Shown piece after piece: positions 6,843 to 14,167 of a DNA stretch of 39,745 nucleotides. Source of the stretch: Bacillota bacterium (lineage in GTDB: Bacteria > Bacillota > Sulfobacillia > Sulfobacillales > Sulfobacillaceae). The notes beneath the pieces are model-generated. The model was given only the letters and a program-made list of their open reading frames with translations, was not told the origin of the DNA and did not search any database. Each line of letters starts with the position of its first letter. The first letter of the stretch is position 1. Both the position numbers and the translations under genes were made by a program. Location of the stretch: assembly GCA_021820965.1 (NCBI GenBank), contig JAKACZ010000043.1:1-39745 (forward strand), in the 5' to 3' direction.

Positions 6843-7229
6843 ATGACACCATCCGTGCATCCTCATCGCCGGCTTTGGTTCGGACTCGGGATCCTGGTCC
6901 TCGCGCTAATCGTGTGGGGTACTACCCGTTTCTATTACAATCGCTATGAGCTAAAGGCGCCCATCAACGCGACCACGCGGTCGGTGATGGCGGTCGCCCG
7001 ACCGTATTTCACCCACATCACGCACACGAGTCGTCGCATTGTCTGGACGCGCACCGCCAGTGAATCGCAACCCGCCGGAGCTCCCTGGCACCGGGATTGG
7101 CTCATCACCATTACCGGCTCCGCCCGAAACCCCTGGGGTCTCCGTCCGTTGACTCTCGAGGTGTACGTCAATGGCCAGGACGGCGGCATTGATGCATGGT
7201 CCATTCCCCTATCCCACCCAGTCCACTAA
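6843..7229 (+). CDS. Membrane-anchored small protein, paralogue B
   Basis: This is a 128-residue protein with one N-terminal membrane helix (LWFGLGILVLALIVWGTTRF) and an outer domain. Its WHRDWLITITG and LEVYVNGQDGGIDAWSI segments align with the matching segments of the preceding gene, so the two probably arose by duplication. Unlike its neighbour it has no cysteines. The start lies 3 bases after the stop of paralogue A, with GGAGGT inside the end of that gene. Its TAA overlaps the TAG of the convergent gene by 2 bases in the sequence CTAA. Function unknown. The shared operon with a secreted protein suggests a role at the cell surface in export, anchoring or immunity, which is only an inference. 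Confidence 0.75.
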   Translation: MTPSVHPHRRLWFGLGILVLALIVWGTTRFYYNRYELKAPINATTRSVMAVARPYFTHITHTSRRIVWTRTASESQPAGAPWHRDWLITITGSARNPWGLRPLTLEVYVNGQDGGIDAWSIPLSHPVH

Positions 7230-7531
7230 CCCCCCGCCACACGCCCGGCCGCCAACACCGCCTCACGCTGACGCGCAGCCCGGTCTTTCGCGCGCAGGGA
7301 TCGTTGACGGGATTGAGCCAACGCTTCAGAGACGGCCTCCGTCGCCTCAAGACTCTGCACGCGCTCCGCGTCATAGAGCTTCATGGGCGCGCCCGCGGAG
7401 CGGAAGCGGGGATTCGGCGCGGTCGCATCCGGTGGATCGAGAAAGCGGCGGATGAGGCTGAGCGTCCAATCTCGGCTTTTCAGCGTAGTTTGAGTCCAGA
7501 GCTCAGGTTGGGCATCACGGACCGATGACAC
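7226..7531 (-). CDS. Conserved hypothetical protein (W-x-I-x-FL-PD-x-NP type)
   Basis: This protein of about 101 residues probably starts at the GTG at 7531, which has GGAGGGGG upstream; a TTG at 7555 lies before that site. The N-terminal half has the pattern TLKSRDWTLSLIRRFL, then PDATAPNPRFRSAGAPMKLY, then DAERVQSLE. I recognise this from small bacterial proteins in which a helix-turn-helix-like unit is followed by NPxxRxxxPMxLY and RVxxxE. The rest is Arg/Ala/Glu-rich and helical, probably nucleic-acid binding. It is the last gene of a minus-strand cluster behind a DUF1643 gene and a PLD-like gene, and its stop overlaps that of the convergent gene. Confidence 0.7.
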   Translation of the reverse strand: MSSVRDAQPELWTQTTLKSRDWTLSLIRRFLDPPDATAPNPRFRSAGAPMKLYDAERVQSLEATEAVSEALAQSRQRSLRAKDRAARQREAVLAAGRVAGG

Positions 7532-7551
7532 GAAAACACCCCCTCCGAAAT

Positions 7552-7794
7552 TCAACCAAAACGCTTAACGCAAGTGACCGCGCCATGTTCGAAGTACACC
7601 ATGTCGGCGGTGTAGTGCCAGACGGTTTCTGGAACGCCTTGATATGTGTCATACAAGATGGATGATGGTTTGCCCCATAAACGCTCGACTTGCGCAGGCG
7701 TGTCGCCTTTCGGGATGCACGGCAACGACCTGGAGCCCGAGCGACCCGAAACGGGAGCCGTTGAAGAAGGTGGTTTCCCCGGTGTTGCGTGGAC
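7552..7794 (-). pseudogene. In-frame 3' continuation of the PLD-like gene beyond a TAG stop
   Basis: After the TAG at 7795-7797 the same reading frame stays open for 80 sense codons to a TGA at 7552. It begins with a linker-like stretch (VHATPGKPPSSTAPVSGRSG) and then a compact domain: GDTPAQVERLWGKPSSI, ETVWHYTADMVYFEHG and AVTCVKRFG. The pattern GxTxxQVxxxxGxP followed by WxYxxxxVxFxxGxV resembles SmpA/BamE-like small beta-alpha domains. The simplest reading is that the gene once encoded one longer lipoprotein (PLD domain, Pro/Ser linker, SmpA-like domain) and was split by a nonsense mutation. Readthrough or a sequencing error are alternatives. No ribosome binding site or start codon supports independent translation. 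Confidence 0.5.
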
Positions 7795-8850
7795 CTACTC
7801 CGCGTTGAACCAGGCGAGCGCTGGCGTATAGATGCTCGCGGCACGGGTAATGAGGCCGGCTTCTCGGTTGGCAGTCAACGACACCTCCGAGAAGTTTTGA
7901 GAGCCAACAAAGGTCTCGGTCGGGGTCACAATCAGTTTCGCACGTGCGTAGGGGGCGGACAGCGTCCGCGCCTGAACGCCTTGTTGCTCAAGGGCAGCGG
8001 CATACTGTTGGTCTTCGACGGACAAAGACGTCGGTACCAAGACGCGGGCCCCGGAGCCGTGCGCGTCCAGAGCCTGATATAACGCACCGGCGTCGCCCAA
8101 CTCCTCCGTCATGACCTCCACGGGACCTTTGTTCCGCAGTAGACTTAGGAGTGTTGTTTGCGATCCCGGCGAGAGCACCAAAGTTTTCCGTGGCCAGGCC
8201 CCCGCCCGGGTATTGGTCCAGTCGGCATGAAACACGGCCGCCAGAGACCGGGTCACAGTGGGTGCAGAGGTCTCGATGGCACCGTCCAAATTGCCGCCAT
8301 CAAAGGCGCTCGTGGTGCCGTTGGGCGAACCCACAATCGCTAGCGCGTGAGCCGTCCCCGGGTCCACCACCAGGTACTTGGCGTGGTCATACCTGCCACG
8401 AACTGTAAACCGGGCAGGCGCTAGCCGTAGGTGCACCTTAGAGCCTGCGAAGGCCGCCCGCGTTGCCGCTACCGCACGGGTGTCCCCATAGGGCTCCCCA
8501 TCAATAATGACGTTCACCACCACGCCACGCTGAGCGGCCTGACGTAGTGCCGCAATCAGAGAGGAGTCGGTCAGCAGGTAGTCGTTGACGTCGATACTAT
8601 GCTGGGCACCTTGAATTGCGGTCAACCAAGGCGCAATCCCGGCCTGGGGTTCCGCGAGAAAGCGCATTGTGGGAGCACTTCGGGCTACAGCAGCAACAGA
8701 AGAACGAGTCCCGTTTGCCGTCTGAGTCACAGCTGCTGTTGCCACAGGTGACGTGGTCGTGGGTGGAGCTGTTGCCGGGGCGGAGGTCACCCGGCATCCG
8801 GCGAGCACCACCGCGAGGGCGGTCATCGCAAGATAGGCGTTACGAGGCAT
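7795..8850 (-). CDS. PLD-like lipoprotein with one intact HKD motif
   Basis: This is a 351-residue protein of the phospholipase D superfamily. A lipoprotein signal is clear (ALAVVLAGC, lipidated Cys at about 19), followed by a Thr/Ala/Pro-rich spacer to about residue 60, so it should sit on the outer face of the membrane. The first HKD motif is canonical (H156-x-K158-x4-D163, DHAKYLVVD, followed by GSPNGTTSAF). The second is degenerate: R303-A-K305 replaces HxK and no Asp follows, although the GSQNFS that normally accompanies it is present. Activity may therefore be altered, since the family uses one His from each motif. The ATG overlaps the end of the DUF1643 gene by 11 bases. The reading frame continues beyond its TAG. 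Confidence 0.8.
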   Translation of the reverse strand: MPRNAYLAMTALAVVLAGCRVTSAPATAPPTTTSPVATAAVTQTANGTRSSVAAVARSAPTMRFLAEPQAGIAPWLTAIQGAQHSIDVNDYLLTDSSLIAALRQAAQRGVVVNVIIDGEPYGDTRAVAATRAAFAGSKVHLRLAPARFTVRGRYDHAKYLVVDPGTAHALAIVGSPNGTTSAFDGGNLDGAIETSAPTVTRSLAAVFHADWTNTRAGAWPRKTLVLSPGSQTTLLSLLRNKGPVEVMTEELGDAGALYQALDAHGSGARVLVPTSLSVEDQQYAAALEQQGVQARTLSAPYARAKLIVTPTETFVGSQNFSEVSLTANREAGLITRAASIYTPALAWFNAE

Positions 8851-9400
8851 CGGATGGAGTTCCTTTCTCTAGAGTTGTTGACCTCCTACTAATAGGCGGA
8901 TAGGACACATAGGGCGCATCAGCGCGCAGATACAGCGGGTGCTTCGGGAACCCCTCCTGTGTCACCCCGAGCGCCGTCAAAGGATAATTCGCCAGCAAGG
9001 CTAGTACCGCCCGGTGTCGGCCCCCCAGAGCGCCATGCGTGCCCCACGCTACCACGCGCAAGTCCGCTGGCGCGGCGGCTTTCCGCAGATAGGCGTCGTT
9101 CTCGGGCCCCACCGGATCGTCGAGCGTGTAGAGCGCCTTGGGGTCCGTCGAACGATAGGCAAAGATATTGGTGACGATGAGTGTCCCAAAACCCCAGCGG
9201 CGGGCGTAATGCAGACAGCGTGTGACGGTGGGGTCGAGTTGATACTGGTCGGCAGTGCTCGGGTTCAGCATGATGAAATTGACGGTGGGTTGGTCCGGGG
9301 CCCACATGCGGGCCAGCCAATAGCGGTATCGTTCAGAAGGATCGAACAGAGCTTGGGACCGCTCGGGATCGGGCGCGTCAAAGGTGAGCTGTCGTCGCAT
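8840..9400 (-). CDS. DUF1643 domain protein
   Basis: This 186-residue protein has the DUF1643 hallmarks: FIMLNPSTAD (residues 42-51), then LDPTVTRCLHYARRWGFG, TNIFAYRSTDPKAL, GPENDAYL and VVAWGTHG. The family is common in bacteria and phages and its biochemical role is unresolved. The ATG has a strong GGGAGGT site. The end overlaps the start of the PLD-like lipoprotein gene, so the two are translated from one message; a functional link is not established. Confidence 0.85.
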   Translation of the reverse strand: MRRQLTFDAPDPERSQALFDPSERYRYWLARMWAPDQPTVNFIMLNPSTADQYQLDPTVTRCLHYARRWGFGTLIVTNIFAYRSTDPKALYTLDDPVGPENDAYLRKAAAPADLRVVAWGTHGALGGRHRAVLALLANYPLTALGVTQEGFPKHPLYLRADAPYVSYPPISRRSTTLEKGTPSDAS

Positions 9401-9548
9401 CGATCCACCTCCCTTTGAACTAAAGGCCCCCTGCTCGATTTAAGGGCGAGAGGGCTTCTGAATTAGACATCAAGAGGTCAATGCCCTCTCAATATACCGT
9501 GTGCATCTGATGATTCCCAAGTTGTATCACCGGGGCCCACCATCGCAA

Positions 9549-9752
9549 CTACGCCTGCAATCGTAGCCGAATGTGCATCGCATCCAGTTCGCGAGCCTGC
9601 GGCAGACGCAACCGATGCGCTAGATCGCGCAGCAGAGCGAGTTGCGCAATCCGGTCGTACGGCCAGTAGGGATTGCTATGGCAGTCCGCCGGTGGCAAGT
9701 CTAATCCCGCCGCTGCATCCATAATGGCACGGCCCACCTTTCGACGTCTCAT
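9549..9752 (-). CDS. Small hypothetical protein
   Basis: A 67-residue protein, if the ATG at 9752 is used; it is preceded by GGGAGGAGGT at 9-10 bases. A GTG ten codons upstream lies before that site and is less likely. The sequence is Arg-rich at the start (MRRRKVGRAIMDAAAGL), then has a CHSNPYWPYDRIAQLALL segment and a helical Leu/Arg-rich tail. No membrane segment or known motif is seen. It could be a small DNA-associated or phage/plasmid-derived protein. Confidence rests mainly on the ribosome binding site. Confidence 0.5.
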   Translation of the reverse strand: MRRRKVGRAIMDAAAGLDLPPADCHSNPYWPYDRIAQLALLRDLAHRLRLPQARELDAMHIRLRLQA

Positions 9753-9782
9753 CTGTTCCTGCACCTCCTCCCATCGCCCCAC

Positions 9783-10112
9783 GAGATTTCAAGTGGACGA
9801 TAGACGGGGTTCCTGTATCATTGGAACGGAATTGGCAATAACTGCTGAAATCCTTGAGACATAAGAGTTTTGACCGTTTGCGTTAAAGAACCCAACCGCA
9901 GAGGATACGCTAATCCCATTGTCAGCGACCCTGAAATCGGCCCAAAATAGGCATTTTATGCCCGCTTTTCGCTCTTCGCACCCGCTATTGCCATTTCCGG
10001 TCGGATGCTACAGCAACCCCGATACGGGAATTCCCATCCCCTTCAGCGTGAAAGCGCCAGCCACGGGATGATAACGCCTCATCAACAGTGCAGCGATGTA
10101 CGGGTGATTGGC
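9783..10112. other. Intergenic stretch without a supported gene
   Basis: No frame of useful length with a ribosome binding site is present. It lies downstream of the EAL gene and upstream of the small 67-residue gene (both minus strand). I see no terminator with a T-run. Confidence 0.5.
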
Positions 10113-11462
10113 TCAATCCGCCGGGTTTGCCCGAATATTGAGCGGCGCCTCCCTTTTAGGGGAAACGACCAAACTCATTAACCGTGCGTACGTGTGCAAC
10201 ACGTTTAGCCGCTCCTCACTCCAAGCATATGGCTGAAGGTAGTCGGCGCCGATTAGACCCCACGGAGGGTGGCCAACAGGACAAATGGCAACCGATTGTG
10301 GTGATCCCAGTAGGTGGTTAAGCTCTCCGGTTAGCCCATTGCTATCGCCGTTGTCCCCCGACGTTTGCCGCACCTCAACTCGGACATGTTGAAACGCGTC
10401 GCGAGCGAGCGAAGGGCTGCTCCAAGGCATCATGTGGCGATGTGCGTGTCCATGGCTGACCCATGGCCTTAGACCTTCGTTGTCAGCCACTAGAACCGTG
10501 GCAGAATGCGGACGGAGCACTCGATAAAGAGCAGAGCTAATCAGGTCGGCCCGCGCTTGGTTTCCCGGCGTTAGCTGCAGATCGGCTAGCACTGCGGCAT
10601 GATAGGCCCAGTCGGGACCTATAGTTTGTGGGGCCGCTTTTGAGCGCTGAATCCATTGATACCGCTGAAGAATGTGGTGTTTGATGGCCGGATCGACTTG
10701 TGGATGCTGGTCCCACGGTAACGGACGGCAGAAGTAAAATCCCTGGCCGATCGTCACACCCCGCGTGAGACAGGTTTCCAACTCTCCTTCGGTCTCAATA
10801 CCTTCCGCTAAAAGTTTGAACGACAAGAAAGAGGACAGTTGGCTTACAGCTTCCATTACTTTTTGCTTGACGTGGTTCTGATCAGCGCCGCGCACCAAAC
10901 GAGCGTCCAATTTGACATAGTCCGGATGGATGATTACAAGTTTCTCAAGGCCGGAATATCCGCTGCCGAAGTCGTCAAGAGCGAACATTCCCCCACGTTG
11001 CTGCCACTCGCGCAAGAAAGACTCAAGCTCAGCGAAGTTCCAATCAACCCGCTCGGTGACTTCAATAACTACCATATGTGCCAGTGGAACAATTCTCGCC
11101 TGAATATATGGATCCGTGAGTGAGTCGGGATGCAAGTTAACGAAGGCAGGGGCAGGAATCGACCGTTCATTCAAAAATTTGGTGATTCGATTTATGAGAT
11201 GCCGATCGACAGCAACGGCGGCGCCTTGTTCACTGGCCGTCTGAAAGAATGATTCGACGGGAAGTTCCCTGCCGTCGGTTATGGGTCGACTTAACAGTTC
11301 ATATCCTATGGTCTGCGCACTCGACAACGAAATGATTGGCTGCAAGACGAACCGAACATCCGGCGTGCTGAGCCATTGCTCAATCATTGGACAGTTTTCC
11401 CACCAATCTATGTTCCCATCCTTGCTCGTTGGTACGGATTCGAGGGGAACGATTTTGACCAC
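10113..11462 (-). CDS. EAL-domain cyclic-di-GMP phosphodiesterase with C-terminal GAF-like domain
   Basis: This protein of up to 449 residues probably hydrolyses cyclic di-GMP. The EAL domain covers about 30-265: YELLSRP (catalytic Glu at about 55, Leu-Leu in place of Ala-Leu), FVNLHPDSL, VIEVTER, LDDFGSGYSGL, YVKLDARLV, LLAEGIETEGE and GQGFYFCRPL. All metal-binding acids and the Lys of KxD are present, so it should be active. Residues about 295-440 resemble a GAF sensor domain (SSALYRVLRPHSATVLVAD and PPWGLIGADYLQPYAW). It has no membrane segment and no GGDEF domain. The GTG start at 11462 lacks a good ribosome binding site, so the true start could be the ATG at 11387. It stands alone. Confidence 0.9.
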   Translation of the reverse strand: MVKIVPLESVPTSKDGNIDWWENCPMIEQWLSTPDVRFVLQPIISLSSAQTIGYELLSRPITDGRELPVESFFQTASEQGAAVAVDRHLINRITKFLNERSIPAPAFVNLHPDSLTDPYIQARIVPLAHMVVIEVTERVDWNFAELESFLREWQQRGGMFALDDFGSGYSGLEKLVIIHPDYVKLDARLVRGADQNHVKQKVMEAVSQLSSFLSFKLLAEGIETEGELETCLTRGVTIGQGFYFCRPLPWDQHPQVDPAIKHHILQRYQWIQRSKAAPQTIGPDWAYHAAVLADLQLTPGNQARADLISSALYRVLRPHSATVLVADNEGLRPWVSHGHAHRHMMPWSSPSLARDAFQHVRVEVRQTSGDNGDSNGLTGELNHLLGSPQSVAICPVGHPPWGLIGADYLQPYAWSEERLNVLHTYARLMSLVVSPKREAPLNIRANPAD

Positions 11463-11687
11463 TATTGTACCGTCTCAAGAGAGAGACTGCGAGACGTTAG
11501 ACACCAAGGCTGTCCATCTGCCGCTCTAAGGAAATTTCTCCAACGGGCTCTAATAGTTTTGGCAGCGCCTGACCCAGCAACGACGACTGTTCGTGAAAAA
11601 TTCGAAGAAAAGGCGTATGCTATTGTCCTGTTTGTGGGTATCCAGCGAAAAATGCCAGGGGAAGCCCAGCGTGGCCAAAATCTGCGA

Positions 11688-11716
11688 TTAACAATGATTT
11701 AGCAGGGCGCTATAAC
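11688..11716 (+). promoter_or_regulatory. Sigma-A type promoter of the SPW protein gene
   Basis: TTAACA (11688-11693) and TATAAC (11711-11716) are separated by exactly 17 bases; each box has five of six consensus bases. It lies about 50 bases ahead of the SPW gene start. Confidence 0.75.
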
Positions 11717-11768
11717 AAAGCTAGAAGCGGCTTGTGAAAACCGCTCCAAAATGCGGGAGGTGGTCATA

Positions 11769-12128
11769 ATGACATGGCGTAATTCCTTATTGGCAGCCTT
11801 CGGCGCGTGGTTCGTGATATCGGCGTGGGCCTTGAACCCGATGCATTCCAGCGCCTATCGTTGGACCTCCGTAATTTTGGGAGGGCTATCGCTGGTCGGA
11901 AGTATTTGGGTGCTGTTCGAACGCGCGAACCGAAGATGGTGGTATTGGGCAGCGGCGGTGTTTGGTTTGTATTTAGGGCTAACCCCGTTTTTCTACGGAT
12001 TTGCTGCTCACGCATGGGCGCTTTGGGTCACCATGGCAATTGGTGCCCTGATGCTGGCGGGTGGACTGTGGAACGCATTAAGCCGTGGTGATCCTGACCT
12101 GGCCAAGGATTCGCACCGCGCAGCATAA
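11769..12128 (+). CDS. SPW-repeat integral membrane protein
   Basis: This is a 119-residue membrane protein with about four hydrophobic helices (residues about 5-20, 30-48, 55-74 and 78-98). The pattern SLLAAFGAWFVISAWALNP, then WTSVILGGLSLVGSIWVLFE, then WYWAAAVFGLYLGLTPFF fits the SPW family, in which two-helix repeats carry W and P at fixed places. The ATG at 11769 follows GGGAGGT at 8 bases and is preferred over the ATG 18 bases upstream. The gene is a single transcription unit, with its own promoter at 11688-11716 and a strong terminator directly behind it. The family role is unknown. Confidence 0.85.
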   Translation: MTWRNSLLAAFGAWFVISAWALNPMHSSAYRWTSVILGGLSLVGSIWVLFERANRRWWYWAAAVFGLYLGLTPFFYGFAAHAWALWVTMAIGALMLAGGLWNALSRGDPDLAKDSHRAA

Positions 12129-12137
12129 CCGCCAACC

Positions 12138-12172
12138 AAAAAAGGCTTCCCGGGCTTCGGGAAGCCTTTTTT
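12138..12172. terminator. Intrinsic terminator after the SPW gene
   Basis: An A-run, a stem AAGGCTTCCCG/CGGGAAGCCTT with a short GGCTT loop, and a T-run form a rho-independent terminator. It works as drawn on the plus strand; the A-run on the other side means it could also stop minus-strand transcription arriving from pfkA. Confidence 0.9.
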
Positions 12173-12404
12173 GTGGTTGCCTCCGGGTAACAGAGATACC
12201 TCCTTAATCAGGGAACGAAGCCTATGCCTTATATCCCGGCGAGTCAACGACCCCGGTCTAAAGGTGGGAGCTATATATAGGATCTGAACTCCACCGCAAT
12301 TCCTTTCATGAGCGCATCACGGTCGATATAGCCATTTATATCGGCCGATCGTTCGGTGCCCCAGCTAGTTTGACACCGTCTGCCGTAGCGGGAAAGCCTT
12401 AACC
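12173..12404. repeat. Intergenic region with an A/T-rich inverted repeat
   Basis: Between the terminator and the end of pfkA no gene is seen. It contains the perfect dyad CGATATA-6 nt-TATATCG at 12324-12343 without a T-run, which may be a protein-binding site or a weak hairpin. Confidence 0.4.
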
Positions 12405-13361
12405 TTACCGCGCTAGGATCTCCGCCAGATCTTGCCATTTTAAGGGTGACTTCTTTTTGCTTTGAATCACGTTAGGAAGGGGCACGGCTTGAACGGACCC
12501 GCGATGCAATGCCACCATGGTGTTGGTCTGGCGCTTTGTCAACAACTCAACCGCTTTGGAGGCAAATAGCGCAGCCATGATGCGATCATGAGCGCTGGGA
12601 GGCCCTCCGCGCTGGGTATGCCCCAACACCACCCACTTGGCTTCCTGACCGGTTCGCACCGCGAGCTCTTGGGCGACTTGCTGAGCGTCACCAGCTCCTT
12701 CGGCGACGACGATGAAGCTGTGTTTCTTGCCGCGGGCATAGGTTTCGCGCAGACGCTTTTCGATCAGATCAAGCCGGGTGGTCCGTTCGGGAATCATAAT
12801 GGCTTCAGCACCGCAGGCAAGCCCTGCGGCAATCGCCAATGCGCCGCTATGATTTCCCATCACCTGCACCACAAAGATACGCTCATGGGCCGAGGCGGTG
12901 TCCCGAATCTTGTCGATGGACGCGACGATATTGTTGACAGCAGTATCAAATCCAATGGCGTAGTCGGTCTTGGCAATGTCATTGTCAATGCTGGCGGGGA
13001 TACCGACTACCGGAACACCCGCCTGTCCGAGCCGATACGCTCCACAAAGCGAGCCGTTTCCGCCCATGACCACTAGTCCGTCGATCCCCCATTTGTGTAG
13101 CGACTCGATGGCCCTAACCTGCGTGGCTAACTGGTGGAAATCAGTGAATCGCGAAGTGCGGAGTATCGTTCCTCCTGTCATGAGAATGTTGGCCACCGAT
13201 GTGGCCGTAAGCGGGACCGGGTTTCCGTGGACCAGCCCTTCGAATCCCCGTTCAATCCCCCACACCCCGTGTTCGTCGGCCAGCGTCCGCCTGACAAAAG
13301 CGCGAATCGCGGCATTCATTCCCGGAGCATCCCCACCGGATGTTAAAATCGCGAGATTCAT
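12405..13361 (-). CDS. pfkA: 6-phosphofructokinase-family enzyme with unusual active-site residues
   Basis: This 318-residue protein covers the whole bacterial PfkA fold, whose usual reaction is fructose 6-phosphate to fructose 1,6-bisphosphate. Present are TSGGDAPGMNAAIR (8-20), the ILRTSR segment, IPASIDNDIAKTDYAIGFDT (121-140) with both catalytic Asp, and LGHTQRGGPPSAHDR with the substrate Arg and His. Two key positions differ from E. coli PfkA. GGDGS is GGNGS here (Asn at 102 for the Mg-binding Asp103). MGR is MGNHSG (Asn at 170 for Arg162, which binds substrate from the neighbouring subunit). PGT is also PAS. Phosphoryl donor or substrate may therefore differ. The Gly that marks ATP-type enzymes is kept. 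The start has GGGAGG. It lies behind deoC on the same strand. Confidence 0.85.
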   Translation of the reverse strand: MNLAILTSGGDAPGMNAAIRAFVRRTLADEHGVWGIERGFEGLVHGNPVPLTATSVANILMTGGTILRTSRFTDFHQLATQVRAIESLHKWGIDGLVVMGGNGSLCGAYRLGQAGVPVVGIPASIDNDIAKTDYAIGFDTAVNNIVASIDKIRDTASAHERIFVVQVMGNHSGALAIAAGLACGAEAIMIPERTTRLDLIEKRLRETYARGKKHSFIVVAEGAGDAQQVAQELAVRTGQEAKWVVLGHTQRGGPPSAHDRIMAALFASKAVELLTKRQTNTMVALHRGSVQAVPLPNVIQSKKKSPLKWQDLAEILAR

Positions 13362-13443
13362 CTCGGTTTCCTCCCAGTCGCGGGTTTGTTTGGTCAGTTC
13401 GGCGCTTAAACCAGTTTTCCTGCCTTGTCTAGATGCAAGTTTT

Positions 13444-14112
13444 TTAGGTGGGACCGGGCGCTCCGGCTAACACGGCGCCCGTTTGGGAAATACCAAGCCG
13501 CGTGGCACCGGCTGCAATGAGGTCGATGGCATCTATGTAGCGGCGAATCCCGCCCGACGCTTTAACCCCAAAATCCGTTCCAACCGTTTTGCGTAAGATT
13601 TCCACCGCTTCTCGGGTAGCTCCCGAAAACCCGACGCCCGTCGATGTTTTGACAGTCTGTGCGCCGGCATCGACTGCAATTTGGGCACCTCGTCGCATTT
13701 GATCCGGGGTCAGCCGCGCGGTCTCCAAAATCACCTTCACTGGGGTGTTTCCCACTGCCCTGACGACGGCGGCAATGTCGGCGCGCACTTCCTCTACCGC
13801 ACCGGACAGGAACTCGCCCAGGTTCCAGACCATGTCGATTTCATCAGCACCCGCTTCAACCGCCGCCCGTGCCTCGGCTACCTTGCCTTGGGTATTGGCC
13901 TGACCCAACGGGAACCCGACCGTGGCCGCGATATGCAGACCTTTGGCTCCCCTTCGAAATTGAACAGCATCCCGCACATATCCGCTGTTAACGCATACAG
14001 CGTAGCAGCCCCAATCGAGAGCCTCTCCGACCAGTTTTTGGATATCATCCCGGGTGGCGTCGGGACGCAACAGGGTGTGGTCAATATAACGGGCTAAATC
14101 ACGTCGATTCAT
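13444..14112 (-). CDS. deoC: Deoxyribose-phosphate aldolase
   Basis: This class I aldolase splits 2-deoxyribose 5-phosphate into glyceraldehyde 3-phosphate and acetaldehyde in deoxynucleoside breakdown. It has 222 residues, the normal size. The Schiff-base lysine is K155 in VKTSTGV; EIDMVWN carries the active Asp (93) and FGVKASGGIR the second Lys (184). The start is the ATG at 14112, with a strong GGAGGAGG site; the longer open frame upstream runs into the IS605 end and is not real coding. The upstream IS terminus is only 56 bases from the start codon, so the present promoter may include IS sequence. pfkA follows 80 bases later on the same strand and is probably co-transcribed, linking deoxynucleoside carbon to glycolysis. 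Confidence 0.95.
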   Translation of the reverse strand: MNRRDLARYIDHTLLRPDATRDDIQKLVGEALDWGCYAVCVNSGYVRDAVQFRRGAKGLHIAATVGFPLGQANTQGKVAEARAAVEAGADEIDMVWNLGEFLSGAVEEVRADIAAVVRAVGNTPVKVILETARLTPDQMRRGAQIAVDAGAQTVKTSTGVGFSGATREAVEILRKTVGTDFGVKASGGIRRYIDAIDLIAAGATRLGISQTGAVLAGAPGPT

Positions 14113-14167
14113 TGCTTCGTCCTCCTCCTTTTCTACATGCGCAGGTATAGTATTCACCCAGGACATT

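Noticed and set aside
7515..7844. 109-codon minus-strand frame behind the PLD-like gene
   Set aside because: It is out of frame with the continuation of the PLD-like gene, which has protein-like composition and a domain pattern, whereas this frame is Arg/Ser-rich without motifs.
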